Shown piece after piece: positions 1-16,100 of a stretch of DNA of 64,000 nt (position 1 is the stretch's first letter; the number at the start of each line of letters is the position of its first letter). The stretch covers positions 1,435,955-1,499,954 of the forward strand of contig RPFO01000188.1 of assembly GCA_009746045.1 (NCBI GenBank), written 5' to 3'. Source of the DNA: Mesostigma viride (taxonomy: Eukaryota; Streptophyta; Mesostigmatophyceae; Mesostigmatales; Mesostigmataceae). Under the pieces are notes generated by a model that saw only the letters and a list, made by a program, of their open reading frames with translations, was not told the origin of the DNA and ran no database searches. A program made the position numbers and the translations under genes.

Positions 1-639
1 GGGCAACTGCACACACATGTACACACACCGCGCACGCTTGGGGCAGCTGCACTCACATGTACCTACACCGCGCACGCAAGGGCCGGCTGCACACACACGA
101 AAAACCACCGCGCACGCAAGGGGCAACTGAACACACACGTACATCCACCGCGCACGCAAGGGGCGGCTGCACACACACGTACACACACCGCGCACGCAAG
201 GGGCAACTGCACACACATGTACACACACCGCGCACGCTTGGGGCGGCTGCACACACACGTACCTACACCGCGCACGCAAGGGGCGGCTGCACACACACGT
301 ACATACACCGCGCACGCAAGGGGCAACTGCACACACATGTACATACACCGCGCAACCACGGGGCGGCTGCACACACACGTACATACACCGCGCACGCAAG
401 GGGCAACTGCACACACATGTACACACACCGCGCACGCTTGGGGCGGCTGCACACACACGTACCTACACCGCGCACGCAAGGGGCGGCTGCACACACACGT
501 ACATACACCGCGCACGCAAGGGGCAACTGCACACACATGTACATACACCGCGCAACCACGGGGCGGCTGCACACACACGTACACACACCGCGCACGCAAG
601 GGGCAGCTGCACACACACGTACATACACCATGCACGCAA

Positions 640-1170
640 GGGGCTGCACACACACTTACACACACCTTGCACGCAAGGGCCGGCATGCACACACACTGGC
701 ATACACCGCGCACGCAAGGGGCGGCTGCACACACGTACATACACCGCGCACGCAAGGGGCGAGTGCACACACACGTACACACACCGCGCACGCAATTAAG
801 GGACGGCTGCACACACACGTACATACACCGCGCACGCAAGGGGCAACGGCACTCACATGTACATACACCATGCACGCAAGGGGCGGCTGCACACACACGT
901 ACACACCATGCACGCAAGGAGCGACTTCACGCACAGGTACACACACCATGCACGCAAGGTTCGGCTGCACACACATGTACATCCACCGCGCACGCAAGGG
1001 GCGGCTGCACACACATGTACATACACCATGCACGCAAGGGGCGGCTGCACACACCTGTACATCCACCGCGCACGCAAGGGGCGAGTGCACACACACGTAC
1101 ACACACCGCGCACGCAAGGGGCGGCTGCACACACACGTACACACACCATGCACGCAATTGCCGGCATGCA
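640..1170. repeat. Divergent-unit block in the minisatellite (first of four copies)
   Basis: This stretch holds atypical units, including a shortened one (GGGGCTGCACACACACTTAC), units with GGCATGCACACACACTGGC, and an insertion (CGCAATTAAGGGACGG). The same ordered set of odd units reappears near 2,280-2,810, 14,050-14,580 and 15,250-15,530. The block therefore moved as a unit within the array and is a useful landmark for assembly. Confidence 0.75.
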
Positions 1171-3462
1171 CACACACGTACATCCACCGCGCACGCAAGG
1201 GGCAACTGCACACACATGTACACAGACCGCGCACGCTTGGGGCAGCTGCACTCACATGTACACACACCGCGCACGCAAGGGCCGGCTGCACACACACGTA
1301 CATACACCGCGCACGCAAGGGGCAACTGCACACACATGTACACACACCGCGCACGCAAGGGGCAACTGCACACACACGTACACACACCGCGCACGCTTGG
1401 GGCGGCTGCACACACATGTACCTACACCGCGCACGCAAGGGGCGGCTGCACACACACGTACATCCACCGCGCACGCAAGGGGCAACTGCACACACATGTA
1501 CACACACCGCGCACGCTTGGGGCAGCTGCACTCACATGTACACACACCGCACACGCAAGGGCCGGCTGCACACACACGTACATCCACCGCGCACGCAAGG
1601 GGCAACTGCACACACACGTACATACACCGCGCACGCAAGGGGCGGCTGCACACACACGTACACACACCGCGCACGCAAGGGGCAACTGCACACACATGTA
1701 CACACACCGCGCACGCAAGGGGCAACTGCACACACATGTACATACACCGCGCAACCACGGGGCGGCTGCACACACACGTACATACACCGCGCACGCAAGG
1801 GGCGGCTGCACACATACGTACCTACACCGCGCACGCAAGGGGCGACTGCACACCCATGTACATCCACCGCGCACGCAAGGGCCGGCTGCACACACACGTA
1901 CACACACCATGCACGCAAGGGCCGGCTGCACACACACGTACATCCACCGCGCACGCAAGGGGCGGCTGCACACACACGTACACACACCGCGCACGCAAGG
2001 GGCAACTGCACACACATGTACACACACCGCGCACGCTTGGGGCGGCTGCACACACACGTACCTACACCGCGCACGCAAGGGCCGGCTGCACACACACGTA
2101 CCTACACCGCGCACGCAAGGGGCGGCTGCACACACACGTACATACACCGCGCACGCAAGGGGCAACTGCACACACATGTACATACACCGCGCAACCACGG
2201 GGCGGCTGCACACACACGTACACACACCGCGCACGCAAGGGGCGGCTGCACACACACGTACATACACCATGCACGCAAGGGGCTGCACACACACTTACAC
2301 ACACCTTGCACGCAAGGGCCGGCATGCACACACACTGGCATACACCGCGCACGCAAGGGGCGGCTGCACACACGTACATACACCGCGCACGCAAGGGGCG
2401 AGTGCACACACACGTACACACACCGCGCACGCAATTAAGGGACGGCTGCACACACACGTACATACACCGCGCACGCAAGGGGCAACGGCACTCACATGTA
2501 CATACACCATGCACGCAAGGGGCGGCTGCACACACACGTACACACACCATGCACGCAAGGAGCGACTTCACGCACAGGTACACACACCATGCACGCAAGG
2601 TTCGGCTGCACACACATGTACATCCACCGCGCACGCAAGGGGCGGCTGCACACACATGTACATACACCATGCACGCAAGGGGCGGCTGCACACACCTGTA
2701 CATCCACCGCGCACGCAAGGGGCGAGTGCACACACACGTACACACACCGCGCACGCAAGGGGCGGCTGCACACACACGTACACACACCATGCACGCAATT
2801 GCCGGCATGCACACACACGTACATCCACCGCGCACGCAAGGGGCAACTGCACACACATGTACACACACCGCGCACGCTTGGGGCAGCTGCACTCACATGT
2901 ACACACACCGCGCACGCAAGGGCCGGCTGCACACACACGTACATACACCGCGCACGCAAGGGGCAACTGCACACACATGTACACACACCGCGCACGCAAG
3001 GGGCAACTGCACACACACGTACACACACCGCGCACGCTTGGGGCGGCTGCACACACATGTACCTACACCGCGCACGCAAGGGGCGGCTGCACACACACGT
3101 ACATCCACCGCGCACGCAAGGGGCAACTGCACACACATGTACACACACCGCGCACGCTTGGGGCAGCTGCACTCACATGTACACACACCGCACACGCAAG
3201 GGCCGGCTGCACACACACGTACATCCACCGCGCACGCAAGGGGCAACTGCACACACACGTACATACACCGCGCACGCAAGGGGCGGCTGCACACACACGT
3301 ACACACACCGCGCACGCAAGGGGCAACTGCACACACATGTACACACACCGCGCACGCAAGGGGCGGCTGCACACACACGTACCTACACCGCGCACGCAAG
3401 GGGCGGCTGCACACACATGTACACACACCGCGCACGCTTGGGGCGGCTGCACACACATGTAC

Positions 3463-6400
3463 CTACACCGCGCACGCAAGGGGCGGCTGCACACACACGT
3501 ACATCCACCGCGCACGCAAGGGGCAACTGCACACACATGTACACACACCGCGCACGCTTGGGGCAGCTGCACTCACATGTACACACACCGCACACGCAAG
3601 GGCCGGCTGCACACACACGTACATCCACCGCGCACGCAAGGGGCAACTGCACACACACGTACATACACCGCGCACGCAAGGGGCGGCTGCACACACACGT
3701 ACACACACCGCGCACGCAAGGGGCAACTGCACACACATGTACACACACCGCGCACGCTTGGGGCGGCTGCACACACACGTACCTACACCGCGCACGCAAG
3801 GGGCGGCTGCACACACACGTACATCCACCGCGCACGCAAGGGGCAACTGCACACACATGTACACACACCGCGCACGCTTGGGGCAGCTGCACTCACATGT
3901 ACACACACCGCACACGCAAGGGCCGGCTGCACACACACGTACATCCACCGCGCACGCAAGGGGCAACTGCACACCCACGTACATACACCGCGCACGCAAG
4001 GGGCGGCTGCACACACACGTACATACACCGCGCACGCAAGGGGCAACTGCACACACATGTACATACACCGCGCAACCACGGGGCGGCTGCACACACACGT
4101 ACATACACCGCGCACGCAAGGGGCGGCTGCACACATACGTACCTACACCGCGCACGCAAGGGGCGACTGCACACCCATGTACATCCACCGCGCACGCAAG
4201 GGCCGGCTGCACACACACGTACACACACCATGCACGCAAGGGCCGGCTGCACACACACGTACATCCACCGCGCACGCAAGGGGCGGCTGCACACACACGT
4301 ACACACACCGCGCACGCAAGGGGCAACTGCACACACATGTACATACACCGCGCACGCTTGGGGCGGCTGCACACACACGTACCTACACCGCGCACGCAAG
4401 GGCCGGCTGCACACACACGTACATACACCGCGCACGCAAGGGGCAACTGCACACACATGTACATACACCGCGCAACCACGGGGCGGCTGCACACACACGT
4501 ACATACACCGCGCACGCTTGGGGCAGCTGCACTCACATGTACACACACCGCGCACGCAAGGGGCGACTGCACACACATGTACATCCACCGCGCACGCAAG
4601 GGCCGGCTGCACACACACGTACACACACCATGCACGCAAGGGCCGGCTGCACACACACGTACATCCACCGCGCACGCAAGGGCCGGCTGCACACACACGT
4701 ACATACACCGCGCACGCAAGGGGCAACTGCACACACATGTACACACACCGCGCACGCAAGGGGCAACTGCACACACACGTACACACACCGCGCACGCTTG
4801 GGGCGGCTGCACACACACGTACCTACACCGCGCACGCAAGGGGCGGCTGCACACACACGTACATCCACCGCGCACGCAAGGGGCAACTGCACACACATGT
4901 ACACACACCGCGCACGCTTGGGGCAGCTGCACTCACATGTACACACACCGCGCACGCAAGGGGCGGCTGCACACACACGTACATCCACCGCGCACGCAAG
5001 GGGCAACTGCACACACACGTACATCCACCGCGCACGCAAGGGGCGGCTGCACACACACGTACACACACCGCGCACGCAAGGGGCAACTGCACACACATGT
5101 ACACACACCGCGCACGCTTGGGGCGGCTGCACACACACGTACCTACACCGCGCACGCAAGGGGCGGCTGCACACACACGTACATACACCGCGCACGCAAG
5201 GGGCAACTGCACACACATGTACATACACCGCGCACGCAAGGGGCAACTGCACACACATGTACACACACCGCGCACGCAAGGGGCAACTGCACACACACGT
5301 ACACACACCGCGCACGCTTGGGGCGGCTGCACACACACGTACCTACACCGCGCACGCAAGGGGCGGCTGCACACACACGTACATCCACCGCGCACGCAAG
5401 GGGCAACTGCACACACATGTACACACACCGCGCACGCTTGGGGCAGCTGCACTCACATGTACACACACCGCGCACGCAAGGGCCGGCTGCACACACACGA
5501 AAAACCACCGCGCACGCAAGGGGCAACTGCACACACACGTACATCCACCGCGCACGCAAGGGGCGGCTGCACACACACGTACACACACCGCGCACGCAAG
5601 GGGCAACTGCACACACATGTACACACACCGCGCACGCTTGGGGCGGCTGCACACACACGTACCTACACCGCGCACGCAAGGGGCGGCTGCACACACACGT
5701 ACATACACCGCGCACGCAAGGGGCAACTGCACACACATGTACATACACCGCGCAACCACGGGGCGGCTGCACACACACGTACATACACCGCGCACGCAAG
5801 GGGCAACTGCACACACATGTACACACACCGCGCACGCTTGGGGCAGCTGCACTCACATGTACACACACCGCGCACGCAAGGGCCGGCTGCACACACACGA
5901 AAAACCACCGCGCACGCAAGGGGCAACTGCACACACACGTACATCCACCGCGCACGCAAGGGGCGGCTGCACACACACGTACACACACCGCGCACGCAAG
6001 GGGCAACTGCACACACATGTACACACACCGCGCACGCTTGGGGCGGCTGCACACACATGTACCTACACCGCGCACGCAAGGGGCGGCTGCACACACACGT
6101 ACATCCACCGCGCACGCAAGGGGCAACTGCACACACATGTACACACACCGCGCACGCTTGGGGCAGCTGCACTCACATGTACACACACCGCACACGCAAG
6201 GGCCGGCTGCACACACACGTACATCCACCGCGCACGCAAGGGGCAACTGCACACACACGTACATACACCGCGCACGCAAGGGGCGGCTGCACACACACGT
6301 ACACACACCGCGCACGCAAGGGGCAACTGCACACACATGTACACACACCGCGCACGCTTGGGGCGGCTGCACACACACGTACCTACACCGCGCACGCAAG

Positions 6401-9400
6401 GGGCGGCTGCACACACACGTACATCCACCGCGCACGCAAGGGGCAACTGCACACACATGTACACACACCGCGCACGCTTGGGGCAGCTGCACTCACATGT
6501 ACACACACCGCACACGCAAGGGCCGGCTGCACACACACGTACATCCACCGCGCACGCAAGGGGCAACTGCACACACACGTACATACACCGCGCACGCAAG
6601 GGGCGGCTGCACACACACGTACATACACCGCGCACGCAAGGGGCAACTGCACACACATGTACATACACCGCGCAACCACGGGGCGGCTGCACACACACGT
6701 ACATACACCGCGCACGCAAGGGGCGGCTGCACACATACGTACCTACACCGCGCACGCAAGGGGCGACTGCACACCCATGTACATCCACCGCGCACGCAAG
6801 GGCCGGCTGCACACACACGTACACACACCATGCACGCAAGGGCCGGCTGCACACACACGTACATCCACCGCGCACGCAAGGGGCGGCTGCACACACACGT
6901 ACACACACCGCGCACGCAAGGGGCAACTGCACACACATGTACACACACCGCGCACGCTTGGGGCGGCTGCACACACACGTACCTACACCGCGCACGCAAG
7001 GGCCGGCTGCACACACACGTACACACACCGCGCACGCAAGGGGCAACTGCACACACATGTACATACACCGCGCAACCACGGGGCGGCTGCACACACACGT
7101 ACATACACCGCGCACGCTTGGGGCAGCTGCACTCACATGTACACACACCGCGCACGCAAGGGGCGACTGCACACACATGTACATCCACCGCGCACGCAAG
7201 GGCCGGCTGCACACACACGTACACACACCATGCACGCAAGGGCCGGCTGCACACACACGTACATCCACCGCGCACGCAAGGGCCGGCTGCACACACACGT
7301 ACATACACCGCGCACGCAAGGGGCAACTGCACACACATGTACACACACCGCGCACGCAAGGGGCAACTGCACACACACGTACACACACCGCGCACGCTTG
7401 GGGCGGCTGCACACACACGTACCTACACCGCGCACGCAAGGGGCGGCTGCACACACACGTACATCCACCGCGCACGCAAGGGGCAACTGCACACACATGT
7501 ACACACACCGCGCACGCTTGGGGCAGCTGCACTCACATGTACACACACCGCGCACGCAAGGGGCGGCTGCACACACACGTACATCCACCGCGCACGCAAG
7601 GGGCAACTGCACACACACGTACATCCACCGCGCACGCAAGGGGCGGCTGCACACACACGTACACACACCGCGCACGCAAGGGGCAACTGCACACACATGT
7701 ACACACACCGCGCACGCTTGGGGCGGCTGCACACACACGTACCTACACCGCGCACGCAAGGGGCGGCTGCACACACACGTACATACACCGCGCACGCAAG
7801 GGGCAACTGCACACACATGTACATACACCGCGCACGCAAGGGGCAACTGCACACACATGTACACACACCGCGCACGCAAGGGGCAACTGCACACACACGT
7901 ACACACACCGCGCACGCTTGGGGCGGCTGCACACACACGTACCTACACCGCGCACGCAAGGGGCGGCTGCACACACACGTACATCCACCGCGCACGCAAG
8001 GGGCGGCTGCACACACACGTACACACACCGCGCACGCAAGGGGCAACTGCACACACATGTACACACACCGCGCACGCTTGGGGCGGCTGCACACACATGT
8101 ACCTACACCGCGCACGCAAGGGGCGGCTGCACACACACGTACATCCACCGCGCACGCAAGGGGCAACTGCACACACATGTACACACACCGCGCACGCTTG
8201 GGGCAGCTGCACTCACATGTACACACACCGCACACGCAAGGGCCGGCTGCACACACACGTACATCCACCGCGCACGCAAGGGGCAACTGCACACACACGT
8301 ACATACACCGCGCACGCAAGGGGCGGCTGCACACACACGTACACACACCGCGCACGCAAGGGGCAACTGCACACACATGTACACACACCGCGCACGCTTG
8401 GGGCGGCTGCACACACACGTACCTACACCGCGCACGCAAGGGGCGGCTGCACACACACGTACATCCACCGCGCACGCAAGGGGCAACTGCACACACATGT
8501 ACACACACCGCGCACGCTTGGGGCAGCTGCACTCACATGTACACACACCGCACACGCAAGGGCCGGCTGCACACACACGTACATCCACCGCGCACGCAAG
8601 GGGCAACTGCACACACACGTACATACACCGCGCACGCAAGGGGCGGCTGCACACACACGTACATACACCGCGCACGCAAGGGGCAACTGCACACACATGT
8701 ACATACACCGCGCAACCACGGGGCGGCTGCACACACACGTACATACACCGCGCACGCAAGGGGCGGCTGCACACATACGTACCTACACCGCGCACGCAAG
8801 GGGCGACTGCACACCCATGTACATCCACCGCGCACGCAAGGGCCGGCTGCACACACACGTACACACACCATGCACGCAAGGGCCGGCTGCACACACACGT
8901 ACATCCACCGCGCACGCAAGGGGCGGCTGCACACACACGTACACACACCGCGCACGCAAGGGGCAACTGCACACACATGTACACACACCGCGCACGCTTG
9001 GGCGGCTGCACACACACGTACCTACACCGCGCACGCAAGGGCCGGCTGCACACACACGTACACACACCGCGCACGCAAGGGGCAACTGCACACACATGTA
9101 CATACACCGCGCAACCACGGGGCGGCTGCACACACACGTACATACACCGCGCACGCTTGGGGCAGCTGCACTCACATGTACACACACCGCGCACGCAAGG
9201 GGCGACTGCACACACATGTACATCCACCGCGCACGCAAGGGCCGGCTGCACACACACGTACACACACCATGCACGCAAGGGCCGGCTGCACACACACGTA
9301 CATCCACCGCGCACGCAAGGGCCGGCTGCACACACACGTACATACACCGCGCACGCAAGGGGCAACTGCACACACATGTACACACACCGCGCACGCAAGG

Positions 9401-10100
9401 GGCAACTGCACACACACGTACACACACCGCGCACGCTTGGGGCGGCTGCACACACACGTACCTACACCGCGCACGCAAGGGGCGGCTGCACACACACGTA
9501 CATCCACCGCGCACGCAAGGGGCAACTGCACACACATGTACACACACCGCGCACGCTTGGGGCAGCTGCACTCACATGTACACACACCGCGCACGCAAGG
9601 GGCGGCTGCACACACACGTACATCCACCGCGCACGCAAGGGGCAACTGCACACACACGTACATCCACCGCGCACGCAAGGGGCGGCTGCACACACACGTA
9701 CACACACCGCGCACGCAAGGGGCAACTGCACACACATGTACACACACCGCGCACGCTTGGGGCGGCTGCACACACACGTACCTACACCGCGCACGCAAGG
9801 GGCGGCTGCACACACACGTACATACACCGCGCACGCAAGGGGCAACTGCACACACATGTACATACACCGCGCACGCAAGGGGCAACTGCACACACATGTA
9901 CACACACCGCGCACGCAAGGGGCAACTGCACACACACGTACACACACCGCGCACGCTTGGGGCGGCTGCACACACACGTACCTACACCGCGCACGCAAGG
10001 GGCGGCTGCACACACACGTACATCCACCGCGCACGCAAGGGGCAACTGCACACACATGTACACACACCGCGCACGCTTGGGGCAGCTGCACTCACATGTA
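3463..10100. repeat. Higher-order repeat blocks within the minisatellite
   Basis: The pattern of unit variants recurs in long blocks. The segment starting near 3,463 is repeated nearly exactly 2,600 bp later (65 units) near 6,063, and again about 2,040 bp after that (51 units) near 8,103. Diagnostic variants that recur at these offsets include units with CGCAACCACG, ACACATACGT and ACACCCATGT. A separate block near 460-1,810 recurs about 1,640 bp later, near 2,100-3,450. Recent amplification of multi-unit blocks by unequal exchange is inferred. Confidence 0.8.
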
Positions 10101-13100
10101 CACACACCGCGCACGCAAGGGCCGGCTGCACACACACGAAAAACCACCGCGCACGCAAGGGGCAACTGCACACACACGTACATCCACCGCGCACGCAAGG
10201 GGCGGCTGCACACACACGTACACACACCGCGCACGCAAGGGGCAACTGCACACACATGTACACACACCGCGCACGCTTGGGGCGGCTGCACACACACGTA
10301 CCTACACCGCGCACGCAAGGGGCGGCTGCACACACACGTACATACACCGCGCACGCAAGGGGCAACTGCACACACATGTACATACACCGCGCAACCACGG
10401 GGCGGCTGCACACACACGTACATACACCGCGCACGCAAGGGGCAACTGCACACACATGTACACACACCGCGCACGCTTGGGGCAGCTGCACTCACATGTA
10501 CACACACCGCGCACGCAAGGGCCGGCTGCACACACACGAAAAACCACCGCGCACGCAAGGGGCAACTGCACACACACGTACATCCACCGCGCACGCAAGG
10601 GGCGGCTGCACACACACGTACACACACCGCGCACGCAAGGGGCAACTGCACACACATGTACACACACGCGCACGCTTGGGGCGGCTGCACACACATGTAC
10701 CTACACCGCGCACGCAAGGGGCGGCTGCACACACACGTACATCCACCGCGCACGCAAGGGGCAACTGCACACACATGTACACACACCGCGCACGCTTGGG
10801 GCAGCTGCACTCACATGTACACACACCGCACACGCAAGGGCCGGCTGCACACACACGTACATCCACCGCGCACGCAAGGGGCAACTGCACACACACGTAC
10901 ATACACCGCGCACGCAAGGGGCGGCTGCACACACACGTACACACACCGCGCACGCAAGGGGCAACTGCACACACATGTACACACACCGCGCACGCTTGGG
11001 GCGGCTGCACACACACGTACCTACACCGCGCACGCAAGGGGCGGCTGCACACACACGTACATCCACCGCGCACGCAAGGGGCAACTGCACACACATGTAC
11101 ACACACCGCGCACGCTTGGGGCAGCTGCACTCACATGTACACACACCGCACGCAAGGGCCGGCTGCACACACACGTACATCCACCGCGCACGCAAGGGGC
11201 AACTGCACACACACGTACATACACCGCGCACGCAAGGGGCGGCTGCACACACACGTACATACACCGCGCACGCAAGGGGCAACTGCACACACATGTACAT
11301 ACACCGCGCAACACGGGGCGGCTGCACACACACGTACACACCGCGCACGCAAGGGGCGGCTGCACACATACGTACTACACCGCGCACGCAAGGGGCGACT
11401 GCACACCATGTACATCCACCGCGCACGCAAGGGCCGGCTGCACACACACGTACACACACCATGCACGCAAGGGCCGGCTGCACACACACGTACATCCACC
11501 GCGCACGCAAGGGGCGGCTGCACACACACGTACACACACCGCGCACGCAAGGGGCAACTGCACACACATGTACACACACCGCGCACGCTTGGGGCGGCTG
11601 CACACACACGTACCACACCGCGCACGCAAGGGCGGCTGCACACACACGTACATACACCGCGCACGCAAGGGGCAACTGCACACACATGTACATACACCGC
11701 GCACGCAAGGGGCGGCTGCACACACACGTACATACACCGCGCACGCAAGGGGCAACTGCACACACACGTACACACACCGCGCACGCAAGGGGCGACTGCA
11801 CACACATGTACACCACCGCGCACGCAAGGGGCGGCTGCACACACACGTACACACACCATGCACGCAAGGGCCGGCTGCACACACACGTACATCCACCGCG
11901 CACGCAAGGGGGCTGCACACACACGTACATACACCGCGCACGCAAGGGGCGGCTGCACACACACGTACACACACCGCGCACGCAAGGGGCAACTGCACAC
12001 ACACGTACACACACCGCGCACGCTTGGGGCGGCTGCACACACACGTACCTACACCGCGCACGCAAGGGGCGGCTGCACACACACGTACATACACCGCGCA
12101 CGCAAGGGGCAACTGCACACACATGTACACACACCGCGCACGCGGGGCAACTGCACACACATGTACACACACCGCGCACGCAAGGGGCGGCTGCACACAC
12201 ACGTACATACACCGCGCACGCAAGGGGCGGCTGCACACACACGTACATCCACCGCGCACGCAAGGGGCGGCTGCACACACACGTACACACACCCGCACGC
12301 AAGGGGCCTGCACACACACGTACACACACCGCGCACGCTTGGGGCGGCTGCACACACACGTACCTACACCGCGCACGCAAGGGGCGGCTGCACACACACG
12401 TACATACACCGCGCACGCAAGGGGCAACTGCACACACATGTACATACACCGCGCACGCAAGGGGCAGCTGCACACACATGTACACACACCGCGCACGCAA
12501 GGGGCCTGCACACACACGTACACACACGCGCACGCAAGGGGCGGCTGCACACACACGTACACACCGCGCACGCAAGGGGCGGCTGCACACACACGTACAT
12601 CCACCGCGCACGCAAGGGGCGACTGCACACACATGTACACACACCGCGCACGCAAGGGCGGCTGCACACACACGTACACACACCGCGCACGCAAGGGCCG
12701 GCTGCACACACACGTACACCACCGCGCACGCAAGGGGCGGCTGCACACACACGTACATACACCGCGCACGCAAGGGGCGGCTGCACACACACGTACACAC
12801 ACCGCGCACGCAAGGGGCAACTGCACACACACGTACACACACCGCGCACGCTTGGGGCGGCTGCACACACACGTACCTACACCGCGCACGCAAGGGGCGG
12901 CTGCACACACACGTACATCCACCGCGCACGCAAGGGGCAACTGCACACACATGTACACACACCGCGCACAGGGGCGGCTGCACACACACGTACACACACC
13001 GCGCACGCAAGGGGCAACTGCACACACACGTACATCCACCGCGCACGCAAGGGGCGGCTGCACACACACGTACCACACCGCGCACGCAAGGGGCGGCTGC

Positions 13101-16100
13101 ACACACACGTACACACACCGCGCACGCAAGGGGCAACTGCACACACATGTACATACACCGCGCACGCAAGGGGCGGCTGCACACACACGTACACACACCG
13201 CGCACGCAAGGGGCAACTGCACACACACGTACATACACCGCGCACGCAAGGGGCAACTGCACACACATGTACACACACCGCGCACGCAAGGGGCAACTGC
13301 ACACACACGTACACACACCGCGCACGCTTGGGGCGGCTGCACACACACGTAAATACACCGCGCACGCAAGGGGCGGCTGCACACACACGTACACACACCG
13401 CGCACGCAAGGGGCAACTGCACACACATGTACACACACCGCGCACGCTTGGGGCAGCTGCACTCACATGTACACACACCGCGCACGCAAGGGCCGGCTGC
13501 ACACACACGAAAAACCACCGCGCACGCAAGGGGCAACTGCACACACACGTACATACACCGCGCACGCAAGGGGCGGCTGCACACACACGTACACACACCG
13601 CGCACGCAAGGGGCAACTGCACACACATGTACACACACCGCGCACGCTTGGGGCGGCTGCACACACACGTACCTACACCTTGCACGCAAGGGGCGGCTGC
13701 ACACACACGTACATACACCGCGCACGCAAGGGGCAACTGCACACACATGTACATACACCGCGCAACCACGGGGCGGCTGCACACACACGTACATACACCG
13801 CGCACGCAAGGGGCAACTGCACACACATGTACACACACCGCGCACGCTTGGGGCGGCTGCACACACACGTACCTACACCGCGCACGCAAGGGGCGGCTGC
13901 ACACACACGTACATACACCGCGCACGCAAGGGGCAACTGCACACACATGTACATACACCGCGCAACCACGGGGCGGCTGCACACACACGTACACACACCG
14001 CGCACGCAAGGGGCAGCTGCACACACACGTACATACACCATGCACGCAAGGGGCTGCACACACACTTACACACACCTTGCACGCAAGGGCCGGCATGCAC
14101 ACACACTGGCATACACCGCGCACGCAAGGGGCGGCTGCACACACGTACATACACCGCGCACGCAAGGGGCGAGTGCACACACACGTACACACACCGCGCA
14201 CGCAATTAAGGGACGGCTGCACACACACGTACATACACCGCGCACGCAAGGGGCAACGGCACTCACATGTACATACACCATGCACGCAAGGGGCGGCTGC
14301 ACACACACGTACACACACCATGCACGCAAGGAGCGACTTCACGCACAGGTACACACACCATGCACGCAAGGTTCGGCTGCACACACATGTACATCCACCG
14401 CGCACGCAAGGGGCGGCTGCACACACATGTACATACACCATGCACGCAAGGGGCGGCTGCACACACCTGTACATCCACCGCGCACGCAAGGGGCGAGTGC
14501 ACACACACGTACACACACCGCGCACGCAAGGGGCGGCTGCACACACACGTACACACACCATGCACGCAAGGGCCGGCATGCACACACAGTATACACACAC
14601 CGCGCACGCAAGGGGCGGCTGCACACACACGTACATACACTGCGCACGCAAGGGGCTGCTGCACACACACTTACACTCACCATGCACGCAAGGGGCGGCT
14701 GCACACACACGTACATACACCGCGCACGCAAGGGACGGCTGCACACACACGTACATACACCGCGCACGCAAGGGGCAACTGCCCGCACATGTACATCCAC
14801 CGCGCACGCAATTAAGGGACGGCTGCACACACACGTACATACACCGCGCACGCAAGGGGCAACGGCACTCACATGGACATACACCATGCACGCAAGGGGC
14901 GGCTGCACACACACGTACATACACCGCGCACGCAAGGGGCTGCTGCACACACACTTACACACACAATGCACGCAATTAGGGGCGACGGCACTCACATGTA
15001 CATACTCTTGGGCGGCTGCACTCACATGTACATACACCGCGCATGCAAGGGGCAACTGCACACACACGTACACACACCATGCACGCAAGGGCCGGCATGC
15101 ACACACACGTACATACACTGCGCACGCAAGGGGCAACTGCACACACACGTACACACACCATGCACGGAAGGGACGGCTGCACTCACATGTACACACACCA
15201 TGCACGCAAGGGCCGGCTGCACACACACGTACATACACCATGCACGCAAGGGGCTGCACACACACTTACACACCACCTTGCACGCAAGGGCCGGCATGCA
15301 CACACACTGGCATACACCGCGCACGCAAGGGGCGGCTGCACACACGTACATACACCGCGCACGCAAGGGGCGAGTGCACACACACGTACACACACCGCGC
15401 ACGCAATTAAGGGACGGCTGCACACACACGTACATACACCGCGCACGCAAGGGGCAACGGCACTCACATGTACATCCACCATGCACGCAAGGGGCGGCTG
15501 CACACACACGTACACACACCATGCACGCAAGGACAAGGATTCACACACATGTACACACACAAAGCACGCAAGGGGCTGCTGCACACACACGTACATACAC
15601 CGCGCACGCAAGGGGCGGCTGCACTCACATGTACACACACCACGCACGCAAGGGGCGGCTGCACACACACGTACATACACTGCGCACGCACGGGGCGACT
15701 GCACACACATGTACATAAACCATGCACGCAAGGGGCGGCTGCACACACATGTACATACACCGCGCACGCAAGGGGCGAGTGCAAACACATGTACATACAC
15801 CGCGCACGCAAGGACAAGGATGCACACACATGTACATACACCGCGCACGCAAGGGGCGGCTGCACACACACGTACATACACCGCGCACGCAAGGGGCGAG
15901 TGCGCACACACGTACATACACCGCGCACGCAAGGGGCGGCTGCACACACACGTACATACACCGCGCACGCACGGGGCCAGTGCAAGCACATGTACATACA
16001 CCATGCACGCAAGGGGCGGCTGCACACACATGTACATACACCGCGCACGCAAGGGGCGAGTGCAAACACATGTACATACACCGCGCACGCAAGGGGCAAC

